A DNA stretch of 64,000 bases from Psychrobacter sp. LV10R520-6 (GTDB taxonomy: Bacteria > Pseudomonadota > Gammaproteobacteria > Pseudomonadales > Moraxellaceae): NCBI RefSeq assembly GCF_900182925.1, contig NZ_LT900024.1, positions 2,356,001 through 2,420,000 of the forward strand, read 5' to 3'. Of the stretch, positions 41,673-50,921 are shown in pieces. Each line of letters opens with the position of its first letter. Position 1 is the first letter of the stretch. The translations under genes and the position numbers were made by a program. Under the pieces are notes generated by a model. It made no database searches and was not told the origin of the DNA. It saw only the letters and a list, made by a program, of their open reading frames with translations.

Positions 41673-41700
41673 ATTATACGCAGTTTTGATTGGGCGTCAA
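41673..41700 (-). promoter_or_regulatory. rRNA promoter, distal
   Basis: On the minus strand TTGACG (41700-41695), 16-bp spacer, TATAAT (41678-41673), followed by GCGCCCC. A-rich UP-element-like sequence lies upstream (AAACCATCAAAACC). Confidence 0.82.
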
Positions 41701-41860
41701 GGGGTTTTGATGGTTTTTCAATCAATATTAATCACTACTTTAATACTATGATAGTTATCAATAGCTTGGGGCTATCCATCACTCATAATTAACTAAATCT
41801 ATCCCATTAGATAATAATGCTCTTCTTTTTTATATAGCTACTCACCATTTTATACTCTAT

Positions 41861-42574
41861 TTATAGTTTACCTACTTTTTTAAAGAAAGCTTTATAGGCT
41901 TCGACTTTTTTATCTAAGCCTAATGGATAGGCACGCGATGTTGATGGCAGTCTATACAGTGTTAAATCATTGACCTGTCCTGAGCTTGAGCTTTTATCCA
42001 TGTCTTGCCATTGGTACGGATAATCTATGCTTTGGTTGGTTTTAGGATACTTGGACTTAATTGGCGGTGTATTAAGTAGGTTAAGTAATACCTCAGTTGC
42101 CTTGCCGCCTGTGGTAAATAACGCTTCGACTTTTGGCACTTGCAACAAAATGCTATCTAAATCAACCGTTGTGACGACTGTTAGATTTTTATCTGAGGCG
42201 TTACCCGTCTCTCGAATCGCTTGTACTACTGTGGGGCAAGAGGCAATACCGCGCTCGAACATGAAGGCGCGGATACACTCAGGATCAAAACGCTTTTCCT
42301 CCCCTACTCTGAAATAGTCAGCGTCATCAAAGAATACCCGTCCATAAATACGCCACATATCATTATAGAAATTAGGATAATGAAAGCTCATTGCCCATTT
42401 ATCAGCGGTCGGTGGAAACGTTCCCATCATCATGACCGTCGCATCTGGTGGTAAGACCGGGCCAAAGGGATGCGTTTCGATATTCGCTGTTTCTGTTTTT
42501 AAAGTTTGTGACCATACAAAGTCGTTAGCAGGTTTTGATGGATCGGTGTGAGTATTCAATAGTGGTTTAGTCAT
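41861..42574 (-). CDS. Uracil-DNA glycosylase superfamily protein
   Basis: A protein of about 237 residues with the UDG-superfamily layout: FGPVLPPDATVMMMGTFPPT (strand plus glycosylase loop), MSFHYPNFYNDMWRIYGRVF, and a C-terminal LYRLPSTSRAYPLGLDKKVE resembling the DNA-intercalation loop. Such proteins are annotated as Mug/UDG-like DNA repair enzymes, but the exact base specificity cannot be read. I start at the ATG at 42574 (MTKPLLNTH); another ATG lies 12 bases upstream. It is upstream of and divergent from upp. Confidence 0.7.
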   Translation of the reverse strand: MTKPLLNTHTDPSKPANDFVWSQTLKTETANIETHPFGPVLPPDATVMMMGTFPPTADKWAMSFHYPNFYNDMWRIYGRVFFDDADYFRVGEEKRFDPECIRAFMFERGIASCPTVVQAIRETGNASDKNLTVVTTVDLDSILLQVPKVEALFTTGGKATEVLLNLLNTPPIKSKYPKTNQSIDYPYQWQDMDKSSSSGQVNDLTLYRLPSTSRAYPLGLDKKVEAYKAFFKKVGKL

Positions 42575-42958
42575 GATATTCTTCATCAGAAAAGGTGTTT
42601 TTTTGGTATCATAGCAAGCGTAAACGCTGCTTAAAGTGCAATGGCTTTGATATAGTTGTGCTTGATTGTCATAAGACTTGTTATGAACCGCTATTTATAG
42701 TTGTTGATCGGATAAACTTATTTCTAATTGCTTATCTCTAATTACTATAAAAGCCTGGGCTATATAGTCAATATACGATTTGTTAGTTATACCGATAGCT
42801 GTATAGTTGAATTAACCCGTAAAATAGCTAAATTCAAAGTACCGTTTTGCAGTGTGTCTATTTGCCGATTGTCCATATAAGTGTCTATATTGTTTATCGC
42901 AGTGGCTACTCTAATAGTGATACTGCGGGAACATACGACCAAAACTAAGAGAGTACTC

Positions 42959-43600
42959 ATGAGTGACCTAAAAATTACCGTAATTGATCATCCGTTAGTA
43001 CGCCATAAGCTCAGCCTAATGCGTGAAAAAGACTGTAGTACTTATAAATTTCGTACGCTAACTAAAGAGCTTGCCCGCCTAATGGCTTATGAGGCAAGTC
43101 GCGATTTTGAGATTGAAACCTTTCCGATGGAAGGCTGGTGCGGTGATATTACTGGTGAGCAAATCATTGGTAAGACGGCGACGATTGTACCGATTCTGCG
43201 TGCCGGTCTTGGTATGTTAGATGGGGTGCTCGACTTAATTCCAACGGCTAAAATCTCGGTTGTAGGCTTACAGCGTGACGAAGAAACCTTGCAACCTGTG
43301 CCGTTCTTTGAAAAATTCGTCAGTCATATGGACAAACGTCCTGCGATTATCATTGATCCGATGCTAGCAACTGGTGGCTCAATGATTGCTACTATTGAGA
43401 TGCTCAAAAAACACGGCTGTAAAAATATTAAAGCATTAGTGTTGGTCGCAGCACCCGAAGGTGTCCGCTTGGTCAATGAAGCGCATCCTGACGTGACGCT
43501 CTATACTGCGGCATTAGATAGCCGTCTGGATGAACACGGCTATATCATCCCAGGTCTTGGTGATGCTGGTGATAAAATCTTTGGTACCAAACAGATTTAA
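42959..43600 (+). CDS. upp: Uracil phosphoribosyltransferase
   Basis: Upp salvages uracil with PRPP to UMP. The signature PRPP loop is [20 protein letters not shown], preceded by [20 protein letters not shown], and [22 protein letters not shown] forms the C-terminus. I start at the ATG at 42959 ([14 protein letters not shown]), matching known Upp N-termini. The frame extends upstream to 42881 but adds a hydrophobic stretch foreign to the family. 213 residues, normal length. Confidence 0.96.
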   Translation: MSDLKITVIDHPLVRHKLSLMREKDCSTYKFRTLTKELARLMAYEASRDFEIETFPMEGWCGDITGEQIIGKTATIVPILRAGLGMLDGVLDLIPTAKISVVGLQRDEETLQPVPFFEKFVSHMDKRPAIIIDPMLATGGSMIATIEMLKKHGCKNIKALVLVAAPEGVRLVNEAHPDVTLYTAALDSRLDEHGYIIPGLGDAGDKIFGTKQI

Positions 43601-43703
43601 TACACATAACACCATCAATAACGGCGATAAAGAACGCTTTGTCACTAGCAAGGGTCATTGATGACTGCCACTAATAACTTATTACTAATAACAGGGATGA
43701 ATG

Positions 43704-44456
43704 ATGAACGTATTGATTACAGGGGCAAGTGCGGGTTTTGGTGAAGCGCTTACTAAGCGTTTGATTGCAAAAGGCCATCGGGTAATTGGTTGTGCCAGAC
43801 GACTCGATAAGCTTAATGCTATGGCAGAGAGTTTGGGTGAATCGTTTTTACCAGTGGCGATGGATGTCAGCGACACCGCTTCTATCCCGCAGATAATTAC
43901 TGATCTGCCCGATGGGTTTAAACAAATTGATGTCTTGGTTAATAATGCAGGACTGGCACTCGGTGCGGAGCCTGCCCAAAAATCCAATCTTGACGACTGG
44001 ATGCGTATGGTCGATACCAATGTTAAAGGCGTGATGGCGTTAACACATGCCGTCTTGCCAGCAATGGTCGCGCGCGATAGCGGTTATATTATCAATGTCG
44101 GCTCTATCGCTGGCAGTTGGCCGTATTATGGTGGCAATGTGTATGGCGGCACCAAGGCGTTTGTTAAGCAATTCAGCTTAAACTTACGAGCAGATTTGAT
44201 TGGTACACAGGTACGCGTGACCAATCTAGAACCCGGTAATGTCGCTGGTACTGAGTTCTCAAACGTCCGCTATCACGGTGATAATGACAAAGCTGCTAAG
44301 GTTTATGATGGCTTTAAAAGTATGACTGGTGACGACATTGGCGATATTTTATTATGGCTGATTGAATCTCCAGCTCATATCAACGTCAATCGTTTAGAAG
44401 TGATGCCCGTGGCACAGACCTATAACGGACTGACGATTGCTAAGCAGGATAGCTAA
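43704..44456 (+). CDS. Short-chain dehydrogenase/reductase (YdfG-like)
   Basis: This 250-residue NAD(P)-dependent oxidoreductase has the Rossmann GASAGFGEAL motif, NNAGLALG, and the catalytic YGGTKAF (YxxxK), with Ser in NVGSIAGSW. The pattern is closest to YdfG, the NADP-dependent 3-hydroxy acid dehydrogenase that also reduces malonic semialdehyde. The ATG at 43704 has an AGGGA site at normal spacing; an adjacent ATG at 43701 would be too close. Specific substrate inferred from family only. Confidence 0.87.
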   Translation: MNVLITGASAGFGEALTKRLIAKGHRVIGCARRLDKLNAMAESLGESFLPVAMDVSDTASIPQIITDLPDGFKQIDVLVNNAGLALGAEPAQKSNLDDWMRMVDTNVKGVMALTHAVLPAMVARDSGYIINVGSIAGSWPYYGGNVYGGTKAFVKQFSLNLRADLIGTQVRVTNLEPGNVAGTEFSNVRYHGDNDKAAKVYDGFKSMTGDDIGDILLWLIESPAHINVNRLEVMPVAQTYNGLTIAKQDS

Positions 44457-44486
44457 ATTGTCATAGCTAAACTCAACAGCATTCTA

Positions 44487-45188
44487 TTAGCGCAGTTCAT
44501 AACAACGAAGCAATACGGTACTTTCTACCTTCTGTAGCTTTGCTGTATTGCCCACCTCTTCGTTGCTTACCTTATTATCGCTCACACTTTGCTCATCTAC
44601 TAAACGTAAATCATTAAAATCTAAAATTAATACTTCATTACGGGTGCGCTCGCTAGTGCGTTTATTATGGCGTATCGCAAACCCTAGTACTTGCCTACCT
44701 TTCACCCGAATCTGGTTAACAATAACTTCTTGAGAGCCTGTTAGCGCTAATTTATTAGCACTCTGGTTACTTGTCCGCGCGCTCATCACTGCAGTAGCCG
44801 GATTAAGCGTAGTCGTCAGCAACTTTTCACGGCGTGCGTTCTTAGATATATTGCCGGCCACGAATAATATCTGGTCTAACGGTAAATACTGCGCATGGCG
44901 CATCAGCTCATGGCGAAACAATGCCGGTATATCCATATTAAAACTGTCTTCACTTTGCTGATAAAAGGCGGCAAAACTGCGCTGAATATAGCGCCCGAAT
45001 ACCGTAAAGTTAATCCAATCTTGATAAACATCGTTTGCCAAAATCTGCTTAGTAAACGCTTGTGGATCTGGTGTAATCCTACCCTTTAGCATTGCTATTA
45101 ATAACGCCTGTGGATCGTTAACTACCTGCTGCTCCCAAACTTGCGGATAGAGGCTACTATCAAGTTCTGGTAGCGTTGGTTTACTCAT
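44487..45188 (-). CDS. Hypothetical protein (233 residues)
   Basis: I do not recognise this soluble protein. It has an alpha-helical N-terminal region (QALLIAMLKGRITPDPQAFT), a middle segment QILFVAGNISKNARREKLLT and a beta-like region EVIVNQIRVKGRQVLGFAIR. EVLILDFNDLRLV follows near the C-terminus. No signal peptide, membrane helix or repeat. It lies between two plus-strand genes with its own leader, convergent with the SDR gene. Codon use does not look different from neighbours by eye. Confidence 0.6.
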   Translation of the reverse strand: MSKPTLPELDSSLYPQVWEQQVVNDPQALLIAMLKGRITPDPQAFTKQILANDVYQDWINFTVFGRYIQRSFAAFYQQSEDSFNMDIPALFRHELMRHAQYLPLDQILFVAGNISKNARREKLLTTTLNPATAVMSARTSNQSANKLALTGSQEVIVNQIRVKGRQVLGFAIRHNKRTSERTRNEVLILDFNDLRLVDEQSVSDNKVSNEEVGNTAKLQKVESTVLLRCYELR

Positions 45189-45435
45189 GACGCGTTACCC
45201 TTTTTTATGTTGATAATCGAATACATAATCATCGTGGTTATCCTTTGCCATATGCTACTATTTACTTGATATTTTATACGTCCTTTTTGCTCTATAGTAT
45301 GTTTATAATTGCTAACAACAAGCTTTATTTACTATCAGATTACTAGGGTAGTTTTTATACTATGGTCAACTTGGCTGTTTTTATTACAGTAGGGTTTACT
45401 ATAACAAGCTCTCATTATTTGTATAAGGATATTTT

Positions 45436-46347
45436 ATGGCGAACACGGCACTTACCTTGACGTTAGAGTGGTTTTTAAATCCTGATCATCTGCCTTTTAT
45501 AGCCGGAATCCACACTGGCGCTTATAATAAGGCGGGTCTTGATATTGAGATGATCCAGCCAACTGAACATTATGATGGCTTTGCGGAGTTACAAGCAGGT
45601 AATATTGATTTGCATGTCAATGAGCCAATCCATTTATTCGAGCATTATTTTGATGATTTAAAAGCACTGGGCTGTTTTTTTGTGACCGATGGCGGGGTTT
45701 TAATGAAGCAAAGCAGTATGGACAAGCTGCATCAAAATCAGCCAATACGTATTACCACGCCAGCGGCCAACCCCATTACCAACAAAATTGGCTTTGAGAT
45801 TTTGAGCCGCTATGCCAAGCAAAATGGCTTTACTTTAGAGTGCGACAATGTGAGCTTTGTAGAGACTGATTTCCAGCATTTACATAACCTGCAACAAGGC
45901 GATGGGCAAGGCAAAGAACATAAAGAGTTTGATGGGGCGTGGTTATGTTTTTATAACTTTGAAGGCATTGAGGCCAATCATGCGGGTCTTGACTATACTT
46001 TTATCGATCAGCATTTATCACCGTATCCGAACTTCTCCGCACTGGAGCTAATGACCACGCATAGCATCTGGCAAGAGAAATCAGTGGCTTTGCAGGAGTT
46101 TGTTAAAGTTACTACTGATATGGGGCAACTGTGTATTAATGATCCGGAGCAGGCGCGTAATATTTATTACGGCTATACCGGTGACACGCCATCGGAATTG
46201 ATGGATGACATTATCAATGACACGCTAAAACGCTTGATAACGCCTATTAAACCAGATGCTGATCGTTGGTCGGCACTACGTGACATGCTGACCAAGCTAG
46301 ATATCGCGGCGTTGAGTGACGCGCACTATGCCAAACTGTGGCAGTAG
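45436..46347 (+). CDS. Cytoplasmic THI5/NMT1-like protein (no signal peptide)
   Basis: This 303-residue protein of the NMT1/THI5 fold is usually annotated as an ABC substrate-binding protein. The N-terminal TLTLEWFLNPDHLPFIAGIH and AGLDIEMIQPTEHYDGFAEL match the pyrimidine-binding ThiY/THI5 pattern, and GNIDLHVNEPIHLFEHYFDD follows. It begins directly with the mature domain (MANTALTL) and has no signal peptide or lipobox, so periplasmic function is unlikely. Fungal THI5 is a cytosolic HMP-P synthase; the THI5 cysteine cluster is absent here, so that activity is uncertain. It lies 14 bp before an alpha/beta hydrolase gene and is probably co-transcribed. No ABC permease is nearby. Confidence 0.75.
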   Translation: MANTALTLTLEWFLNPDHLPFIAGIHTGAYNKAGLDIEMIQPTEHYDGFAELQAGNIDLHVNEPIHLFEHYFDDLKALGCFFVTDGGVLMKQSSMDKLHQNQPIRITTPAANPITNKIGFEILSRYAKQNGFTLECDNVSFVETDFQHLHNLQQGDGQGKEHKEFDGAWLCFYNFEGIEANHAGLDYTFIDQHLSPYPNFSALELMTTHSIWQEKSVALQEFVKVTTDMGQLCINDPEQARNIYYGYTGDTPSELMDDIINDTLKRLITPIKPDADRWSALRDMLTKLDIAALSDAHYAKLWQ

Positions 46348-46361
46348 CGGATTTTTGACTC

Positions 46362-47318
46362 ATGATTGATAAAATTGCCGAAAAGTCCAAGCATTGTAAA
46401 TTACAAACCATCAGTGTCACTGCTTCGGATGGAGCTCTGCTACCGGTCTCTGTGATTGGTAGCGGTCAGCCTGTGCTATTGCTACATGCGTTCGGTATGG
46501 ATACGCGACAATTTTTGCCATTTATTCTACCCTTGGTGAATCAGTATGCGTTTTATTTACCGCATTTTCGTGGGTTTGGATTAGCGGCTGATTTGACGTT
46601 GCCAAGCTTCAATTTTATTGAGCAGTACGCATTAGATACTCAGCAAATAATCCAATATATCACTAAAAAAACAAGTGTTAATGAGATTCCTATCGCTGGG
46701 ATTTCTATGGGTGCGCTGGTAATGTGGGCTTACTTTCAGCGTTTTAGTACGCACAGTGTCAGTCGCTATCTGAATATTGACCAAGCACCTAGTATTCATA
46801 ATCAGGCAGACTGGCAAGGTGGGGTGTTTGGGTCACGTCAAGCAGAATTATTTGCTCAATTCGAGAGCTTAATCAATAACGCTGAACCTTATATGTATCT
46901 TGATGATTTCCGTCATCTACCTTATAGTTTAAAAGTTGGTTTATTAGAAATGGAGCGCTCGTTCTCATTACTCTCTGTAAATCGTAGACATTCGCAATTA
47001 TTAGTGAAAGCTTTAAGTTATCGTGCGCCACACAAAATCTCCCTGCATAAGCATGCAACGTGGCAGCATAAACTGCGCTGTCTATCGGCTTACATTCAGC
47101 TGCCCTATGATTATCGTAATGTCTTGGAATTAGTAGATATTCCGACTACCTTACTGATTGGTGGTCGCTCGCAATTGTATGACCCAAAATGGCAACAATG
47201 TCTGTCTGACATCCTACCGAATGCAACCACACATATATTGCCAAACTCTGGCCATGCGGTACCGCTTGATGCGCCCGTTGGATTTTATCGAGCGTTAAAA
47301 GAGTTTTTGCAAAGTTAA
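46362..47318 (+). CDS. Alpha/beta hydrolase, paired with the THI5-like gene
   Basis: This 318-residue alpha/beta-hydrolase fold enzyme has an oxyanion-region HAFGMDTRQF, the nucleophile elbow GISMGALVMW with catalytic Ser, and GGRSQLYDP. The catalytic His is in LPNSGHAVPLDAP. Spaced only 14 bp after the THI5-like gene, it is probably translated from the same transcript. The pair could form a small salvage or detoxification step; substrate unknown. Confidence 0.8.
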   Translation: MIDKIAEKSKHCKLQTISVTASDGALLPVSVIGSGQPVLLLHAFGMDTRQFLPFILPLVNQYAFYLPHFRGFGLAADLTLPSFNFIEQYALDTQQIIQYITKKTSVNEIPIAGISMGALVMWAYFQRFSTHSVSRYLNIDQAPSIHNQADWQGGVFGSRQAELFAQFESLINNAEPYMYLDDFRHLPYSLKVGLLEMERSFSLLSVNRRHSQLLVKALSYRAPHKISLHKHATWQHKLRCLSAYIQLPYDYRNVLELVDIPTTLLIGGRSQLYDPKWQQCLSDILPNATTHILPNSGHAVPLDAPVGFYRALKEFLQS

Positions 47319-47479
47319 TGGTGTCATTACGTTTTACCATAGAAAAGGACGTGATTAATACTGTGACGGTACAACACGTCATAGTAATCGACTTAACCTC
47401 TCTCTATACTAAAAAATAGGCCAATGTTGGTCAGTAGTGAACGTCACCATACAATATAATAATTTAAAAGGATAAAAAC

Positions 47480-48316
47480 ATGCCCTACATTACAGTTGCA
47501 ACTCAAGCTGATCAACCCGTCGATTTGTATTACGAAGTCCAAGGCACTGGCAAACCTGTGGTCTTGATTCATGGCTGGCCTCTCAGCGGACGTTCATGGG
47601 AACCACAAATCGCTCCCCTTGTCGAAGCTGGTTTTCAAGTGATCACTTATGACAGACGCGGTTTCGGTCAATCTTCTAAGCCGTGGGAGGGTTATGACTA
47701 TGATACTTTGGCGCAAGACTTAAAGGCACTCATGGAAGAACTTGATCTAAAAGATACAGCGATTGTTGGATTCTCGATGGGTGGCGGTGAAGTTGCTCGC
47801 TATCTTGGTCAGTATGGATCAGACCGTGTCAGTAAAGCGGTACTCGCTTCTGCAGTTCCGCCTTATTTATTTAAGGCCGATGACAATCCTGATGGTGGTT
47901 TGGAAGAGCAAGATGTTCAGCAGTTCCTAGATGGAGTAAGCGGAGATCGCATCGCATTTTTAAATGACTTCACTAAGACCTTTTTTACCCCGAAAGATGG
48001 TAAGTTATTAGTTAGTAAACCTCTGCGCCTGTATCACCGTGAGATTGCTACGTTTGCCTCCCCTAAAGCGACTTACGATTGCGTCAAGTCATTTGCTTAT
48101 ACTGATTTCCGTGATGACCTAAAAGCACTCGATGTGCCTACGCTAGTAATCCATGGTGATGCGGATCAGATCGTTCCATTTGAAGTCAGTGGTCAGCGCT
48201 CGCATGACATGATTGCAGACAGTCAGCTACATATCATCGAAGGTGGCCCGCACGGTAATAACGTGACTCATGCAAAAGAGTTTAACCAAGTATTGATTGA
48301 TTTTTTGAACGATTAA
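47480..48316 (+). CDS. Alpha/beta hydrolase (non-haem chloroperoxidase/esterase type)
   Basis: This 278-residue hydrolase has LIHGWPLSGRSWEPQI, the nucleophile elbow GFSMGGGEVARY, and catalytic Asp and His in HGDADQIVPFE and EGGPHGNNVTH. These motifs are typical of the perhydrolase/arylesterase group often annotated non-haem chloroperoxidase. GQSSKPWEGYDYDTLAQDLK supports the same group. It likely acts as an esterase in vivo. Its ribosome-binding site is AAAGGA. A bidirectional terminator follows. Confidence 0.87.
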   Translation: MPYITVATQADQPVDLYYEVQGTGKPVVLIHGWPLSGRSWEPQIAPLVEAGFQVITYDRRGFGQSSKPWEGYDYDTLAQDLKALMEELDLKDTAIVGFSMGGGEVARYLGQYGSDRVSKAVLASAVPPYLFKADDNPDGGLEEQDVQQFLDGVSGDRIAFLNDFTKTFFTPKDGKLLVSKPLRLYHREIATFASPKATYDCVKSFAYTDFRDDLKALDVPTLVIHGDADQIVPFEVSGQRSHDMIADSQLHIIEGGPHGNNVTHAKEFNQVLIDFLND

Positions 48317-48334
48317 ATGTCTTTTTAAACGTGT

Positions 48335-48366
48335 AAAAAAGCGACCTTAACTGGTCGCTTTTTTTG
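48335..48366. terminator. Bidirectional terminator after the hydrolase gene
   Basis: AAAAAAGCGACC (48335-48346) pairs with GGTCGCTTTTTT (48353-48364), a 12-bp stem with a 6-base loop, between convergent genes. Confidence 0.92.
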
Positions 48367-48395
48367 GTAAATATTTTATACGATAGCTTCTAAAA

Positions 48396-48626
48396 TTAGT
48401 CAGCTAGCGCTTTAACAAGCTCAAATCTTGGTACTTGCTTGCCGTCTACTGTGACTTTTTCAGCAAACATCGCTAGTGGACGCACCCAAACGCCGTATTC
48501 ACCGTAAAGACAACGATAGACGACTAACGACTCTTCAGTTTCAGAATGATGTGCCGTGTGCAAAACTTGGTACAGACTGCCTTTGTAATGGCGGTAAATG
48601 CCTTGGGGAATGGTTTTTTCTAACAT
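48396..48626 (-). CDS. DUF1653 family protein
   Basis: This 76-residue small cytoplasmic protein shows the DUF1653 pattern: PQGIYRHYKGSLYQVLHTAH, SETEESLVVYRCLYG and WVRPLAMFAEKV. Function unknown; the family is widespread and single-domain. Located just downstream of tyrS (42 bp) on the same strand and probably transcribed with it. Confidence 0.87.
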   Translation of the reverse strand: MLEKTIPQGIYRHYKGSLYQVLHTAHHSETEESLVVYRCLYGEYGVWVRPLAMFAEKVTVDGKQVPRFELVKALAD

Positions 48627-48668
48627 AGTAAAACCTTACTCTTTTATGCTGAGATTTTGATACGTCAA

Positions 48669-49880
48669 CTAACCCACCGTCACTTTCGCATACGCCTTTT
48701 TACCGGCTTGAATAACCACCGTTTGCCCAGAGGTTAAGCTAAAGCCGCCATCAACCACTTCGCCATCTACTTTTACCGCACCACGTTTTATCATATCTTT
48801 AGCGGCTGAGCTATTTTTGGCAAGTTTTGCTTGGTTTAGTATCTGCGTGATAAACAGCGCGTCTTGACCTTCTAAGTCCAGCGTTACTTCTGGTAAATCT
48901 ACGGGTAATTCACCATCGGCTAAGACGTTACCGGCTGACTTATGGGCATTGACTGCGGCATCGGCATCGTGAAAGCGTTCAATCAATTCTTCCGCTAAGA
49001 GACGTTTGATTTCTTGTGGATTGCGGCCACTTTCCATCTCACTCATTAAGCCTTCAACCTCATCCATTGGCTTAAAGCTTAAAAACTCAAAATAGCGGCG
49101 AATTAACGTATCTGGCATAGATAGGATTTTTTGATACATCGTACCCGGCGCATCATAGATGGCGACGTAGTTGTTCAAAGATTTGGACATTTTATTAACG
49201 CCGTCTAAGCCTTCTAAAATCGGTACGGTGATACAAACTTGCGGTTCTTGACCATAGCGACCTTGCAAGGTACGTCCCATCAATAAGTTGAAAGTCTGAT
49301 CGGTACCGCCAAGCTCGACATCCGCTTTAAGCGCAATAGAATCGTAGCCTTGAACCAATGGGTAGAGGAACTCGTGGATTGAGATGGGCGTTTGTGCCGC
49401 ATAGCGTTTGGAGAAGTCGTCGCGCTCTAACATACGCGAAACCGTTTGCTGGCTAGCAAGCTGAATCATATCTGCCGCTGACATGTCGTTAAACCAATCA
49501 GAGTTAAAGACCACACGAGTTTTTTCTTTATCCAAAATCTTAAATACTTGCTCAGCATAAGTTTCAGCATTGGCTTTAATTTGCTCAACGGTCAATGGCG
49601 GACGGGTATTATTTTTGCCAGAAGGATCACCGATTTTGGCCGTATAGTCGCCAATTAGGAAATAAATCTCATGGCCTAAATCTTGAAAGTGCTTGAGCTT
49701 ATTAATCAATACTGTATGACCTAAATGTAGGTCAGGCGCGGTCGGGTCAAAGCCAGCCTTGATACGTAGCGGACGGTTGAGCTTAAGCTTAGCGACTAAA
49801 TCCTCTTCAGATAGGATTTCTTGGGTACCGCGTTGAATAAGGGCCAGCTGTTCTTCTAGGGTATATGATTGTTCAGTCAT
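48669..49880 (-). CDS. tyrS: Tyrosyl-tRNA synthetase
   Basis: This class I synthetase charges tRNA-Tyr. The HIGH motif is PDLHLGHTV and KMSKS is [33 protein letters not shown] and [20 protein letters not shown] are family-typical. A C-terminal S4 RNA-binding domain follows (about 340-400, [17 protein letters not shown]). 403 residues; the LGHT form is of the TyrZ-like subgroup with a short catalytic region. Confidence 0.95.
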   Translation of the reverse strand: MTEQSYTLEEQLALIQRGTQEILSEEDLVAKLKLNRPLRIKAGFDPTAPDLHLGHTVLINKLKHFQDLGHEIYFLIGDYTAKIGDPSGKNNTRPPLTVEQIKANAETYAEQVFKILDKEKTRVVFNSDWFNDMSAADMIQLASQQTVSRMLERDDFSKRYAAQTPISIHEFLYPLVQGYDSIALKADVELGGTDQTFNLLMGRTLQGRYGQEPQVCITVPILEGLDGVNKMSKSLNNYVAIYDAPGTMYQKILSMPDTLIRRYFEFLSFKPMDEVEGLMSEMESGRNPQEIKRLLAEELIERFHDADAAVNAHKSAGNVLADGELPVDLPEVTLDLEGQDALFITQILNQAKLAKNSSAAKDMIKRGAVKVDGEVVDGGFSLTSGQTVVIQAGKKAYAKVTVG

Positions 49881-50304
49881 GATTTTCTCTTTGTGGTCTA
49901 TATTGAACGATTTGCGCCTCGAAGAGTTTTAGAACCTCGAAGGCATACAAAAAAATGTTGTAATTTGGCAGATATACTAGCGTTTTTTAAGGTAAATTGC
50001 CATGACCAAGCCCGTTAAGATACCACTCACTATAGTCAAATAACCGATATATTGCCGCACAACCAAAAGGAAGTAGAAGAACAGCATATCAACACCATCC
50101 AACCGCCATTCCTGACGTTTTTTCTTGACACAGGCTTATGTCTTTTCGATGGGATTCATCTAGCTTACCCAGTATCATGTGTCAGCAGTCTTCTGAGTAT
50201 GCCCGATGTTTGGTGTAGCGCTTTTGATATTCTTTGACTGTATTTCAGTTTTTCAACAGTAGGTTTCGGTTCTATTATAGGTTTCTTACCAACATAAGCA
50301 GCAC
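49881..50304. other. Region between tyrS and the DUF3429 gene
   Basis: About 420 bases without a full gene. On the minus strand a 36-codon hydrophobic frame (50087-49977) resembles the C-terminus of a DUF3429 protein; see separate entry. No T-box-like element could be recognised upstream of tyrS. Confidence 0.4.
49977..50087 (-). pseudogene. Possible remnant of a second DUF3429-like membrane gene
   Basis: This short minus-strand frame (36 residues, starting MLFFYFLLVVRQYIGYLTIV) resembles the C-terminal HDYFKVRQYVTAMVVISLII of the adjacent DUF3429 protein. Codons upstream stay open for about 17 more residues (ACVKKKRQEWRLDGVD) before a stop. It could equally be a genuine short membrane peptide. 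Confidence 0.3.
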
Positions 50305-50742
50305 TTATAGCTGGACACCTGCAATAATTAAGGATATGACTACCATTGCAGTGACGTATTGTCTGACTTTGAAATAGTCATGACGAATAATCTGTGCTTG
50401 ATGAAGACCGTAATCAATAACCAACAGGCTAACAAACCCAATAATAAGCAGCCAAATAAAACCAAAGGTTGATAGTGTCAAAAACCCTAACCACAAGCCA
50501 AGCGCGATGATATTACTAAACACAGGTAGCTTGAACGCCCATGTATCGTCATCAGCCAAGCTAAGATGATTACCCCAATGTGCGCCTGCCATAAATGAGG
50601 CAATCACCAACCCATAAATAGATAGAATATGTGCAGTCTTTCCCAAAATTGGGATAGCATCAACACCGACAGTAATCAAAAAAGCGCAGACTACGAATGG
50701 AATAGCACCCGCAAAGGTTAAATAAGGGCTTGGCTTTTTCAT
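50305..50742 (-). CDS. DUF3429 membrane protein
   Basis: This 145-residue protein has four predicted transmembrane helices. It carries the family pattern: YLTFAGAIPFVVCAFLI near the start, then SFMAGAHWGNHLSLADD, NIIALGLWLGFLTLSTFGFI and HDYFKVRQYVTAMVV. Function unknown; members are common in marine gammaproteobacteria. It has no close operon partner. Confidence 0.82.
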   Translation of the reverse strand: MKKPSPYLTFAGAIPFVVCAFLITVGVDAIPILGKTAHILSIYGLVIASFMAGAHWGNHLSLADDDTWAFKLPVFSNIIALGLWLGFLTLSTFGFIWLLIIGFVSLLVIDYGLHQAQIIRHDYFKVRQYVTAMVVISLIIAGVQL

Positions 50743-50921
50743 TTTTTAAACCTATCTTATATTTAGGGTTTTGTTCTTCAAAGTTTTAATTAAGAGTTTG
50801 ACTGCTATATTTGATTTGATTCTGGTACAAGAAAATCGAGTTCAGTTGTACAAATAGTACTTCAAACGAGATTTACGATGTAACAGTTTTGAAGTAGATT
50901 GACTATTATTATTTTGCCACC

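Noticed and set aside
45300..45435. Thiamine (TPP) riboswitch upstream of the THI5-like gene
   Set aside because: Conserved CTGAGA and related TPP motifs are not visible.
49881..50304. T-box or other leader control of tyrS
   Set aside because: No T-box-like conserved element could be identified, and tyrS T-boxes are uncommon in gammaproteobacteria.
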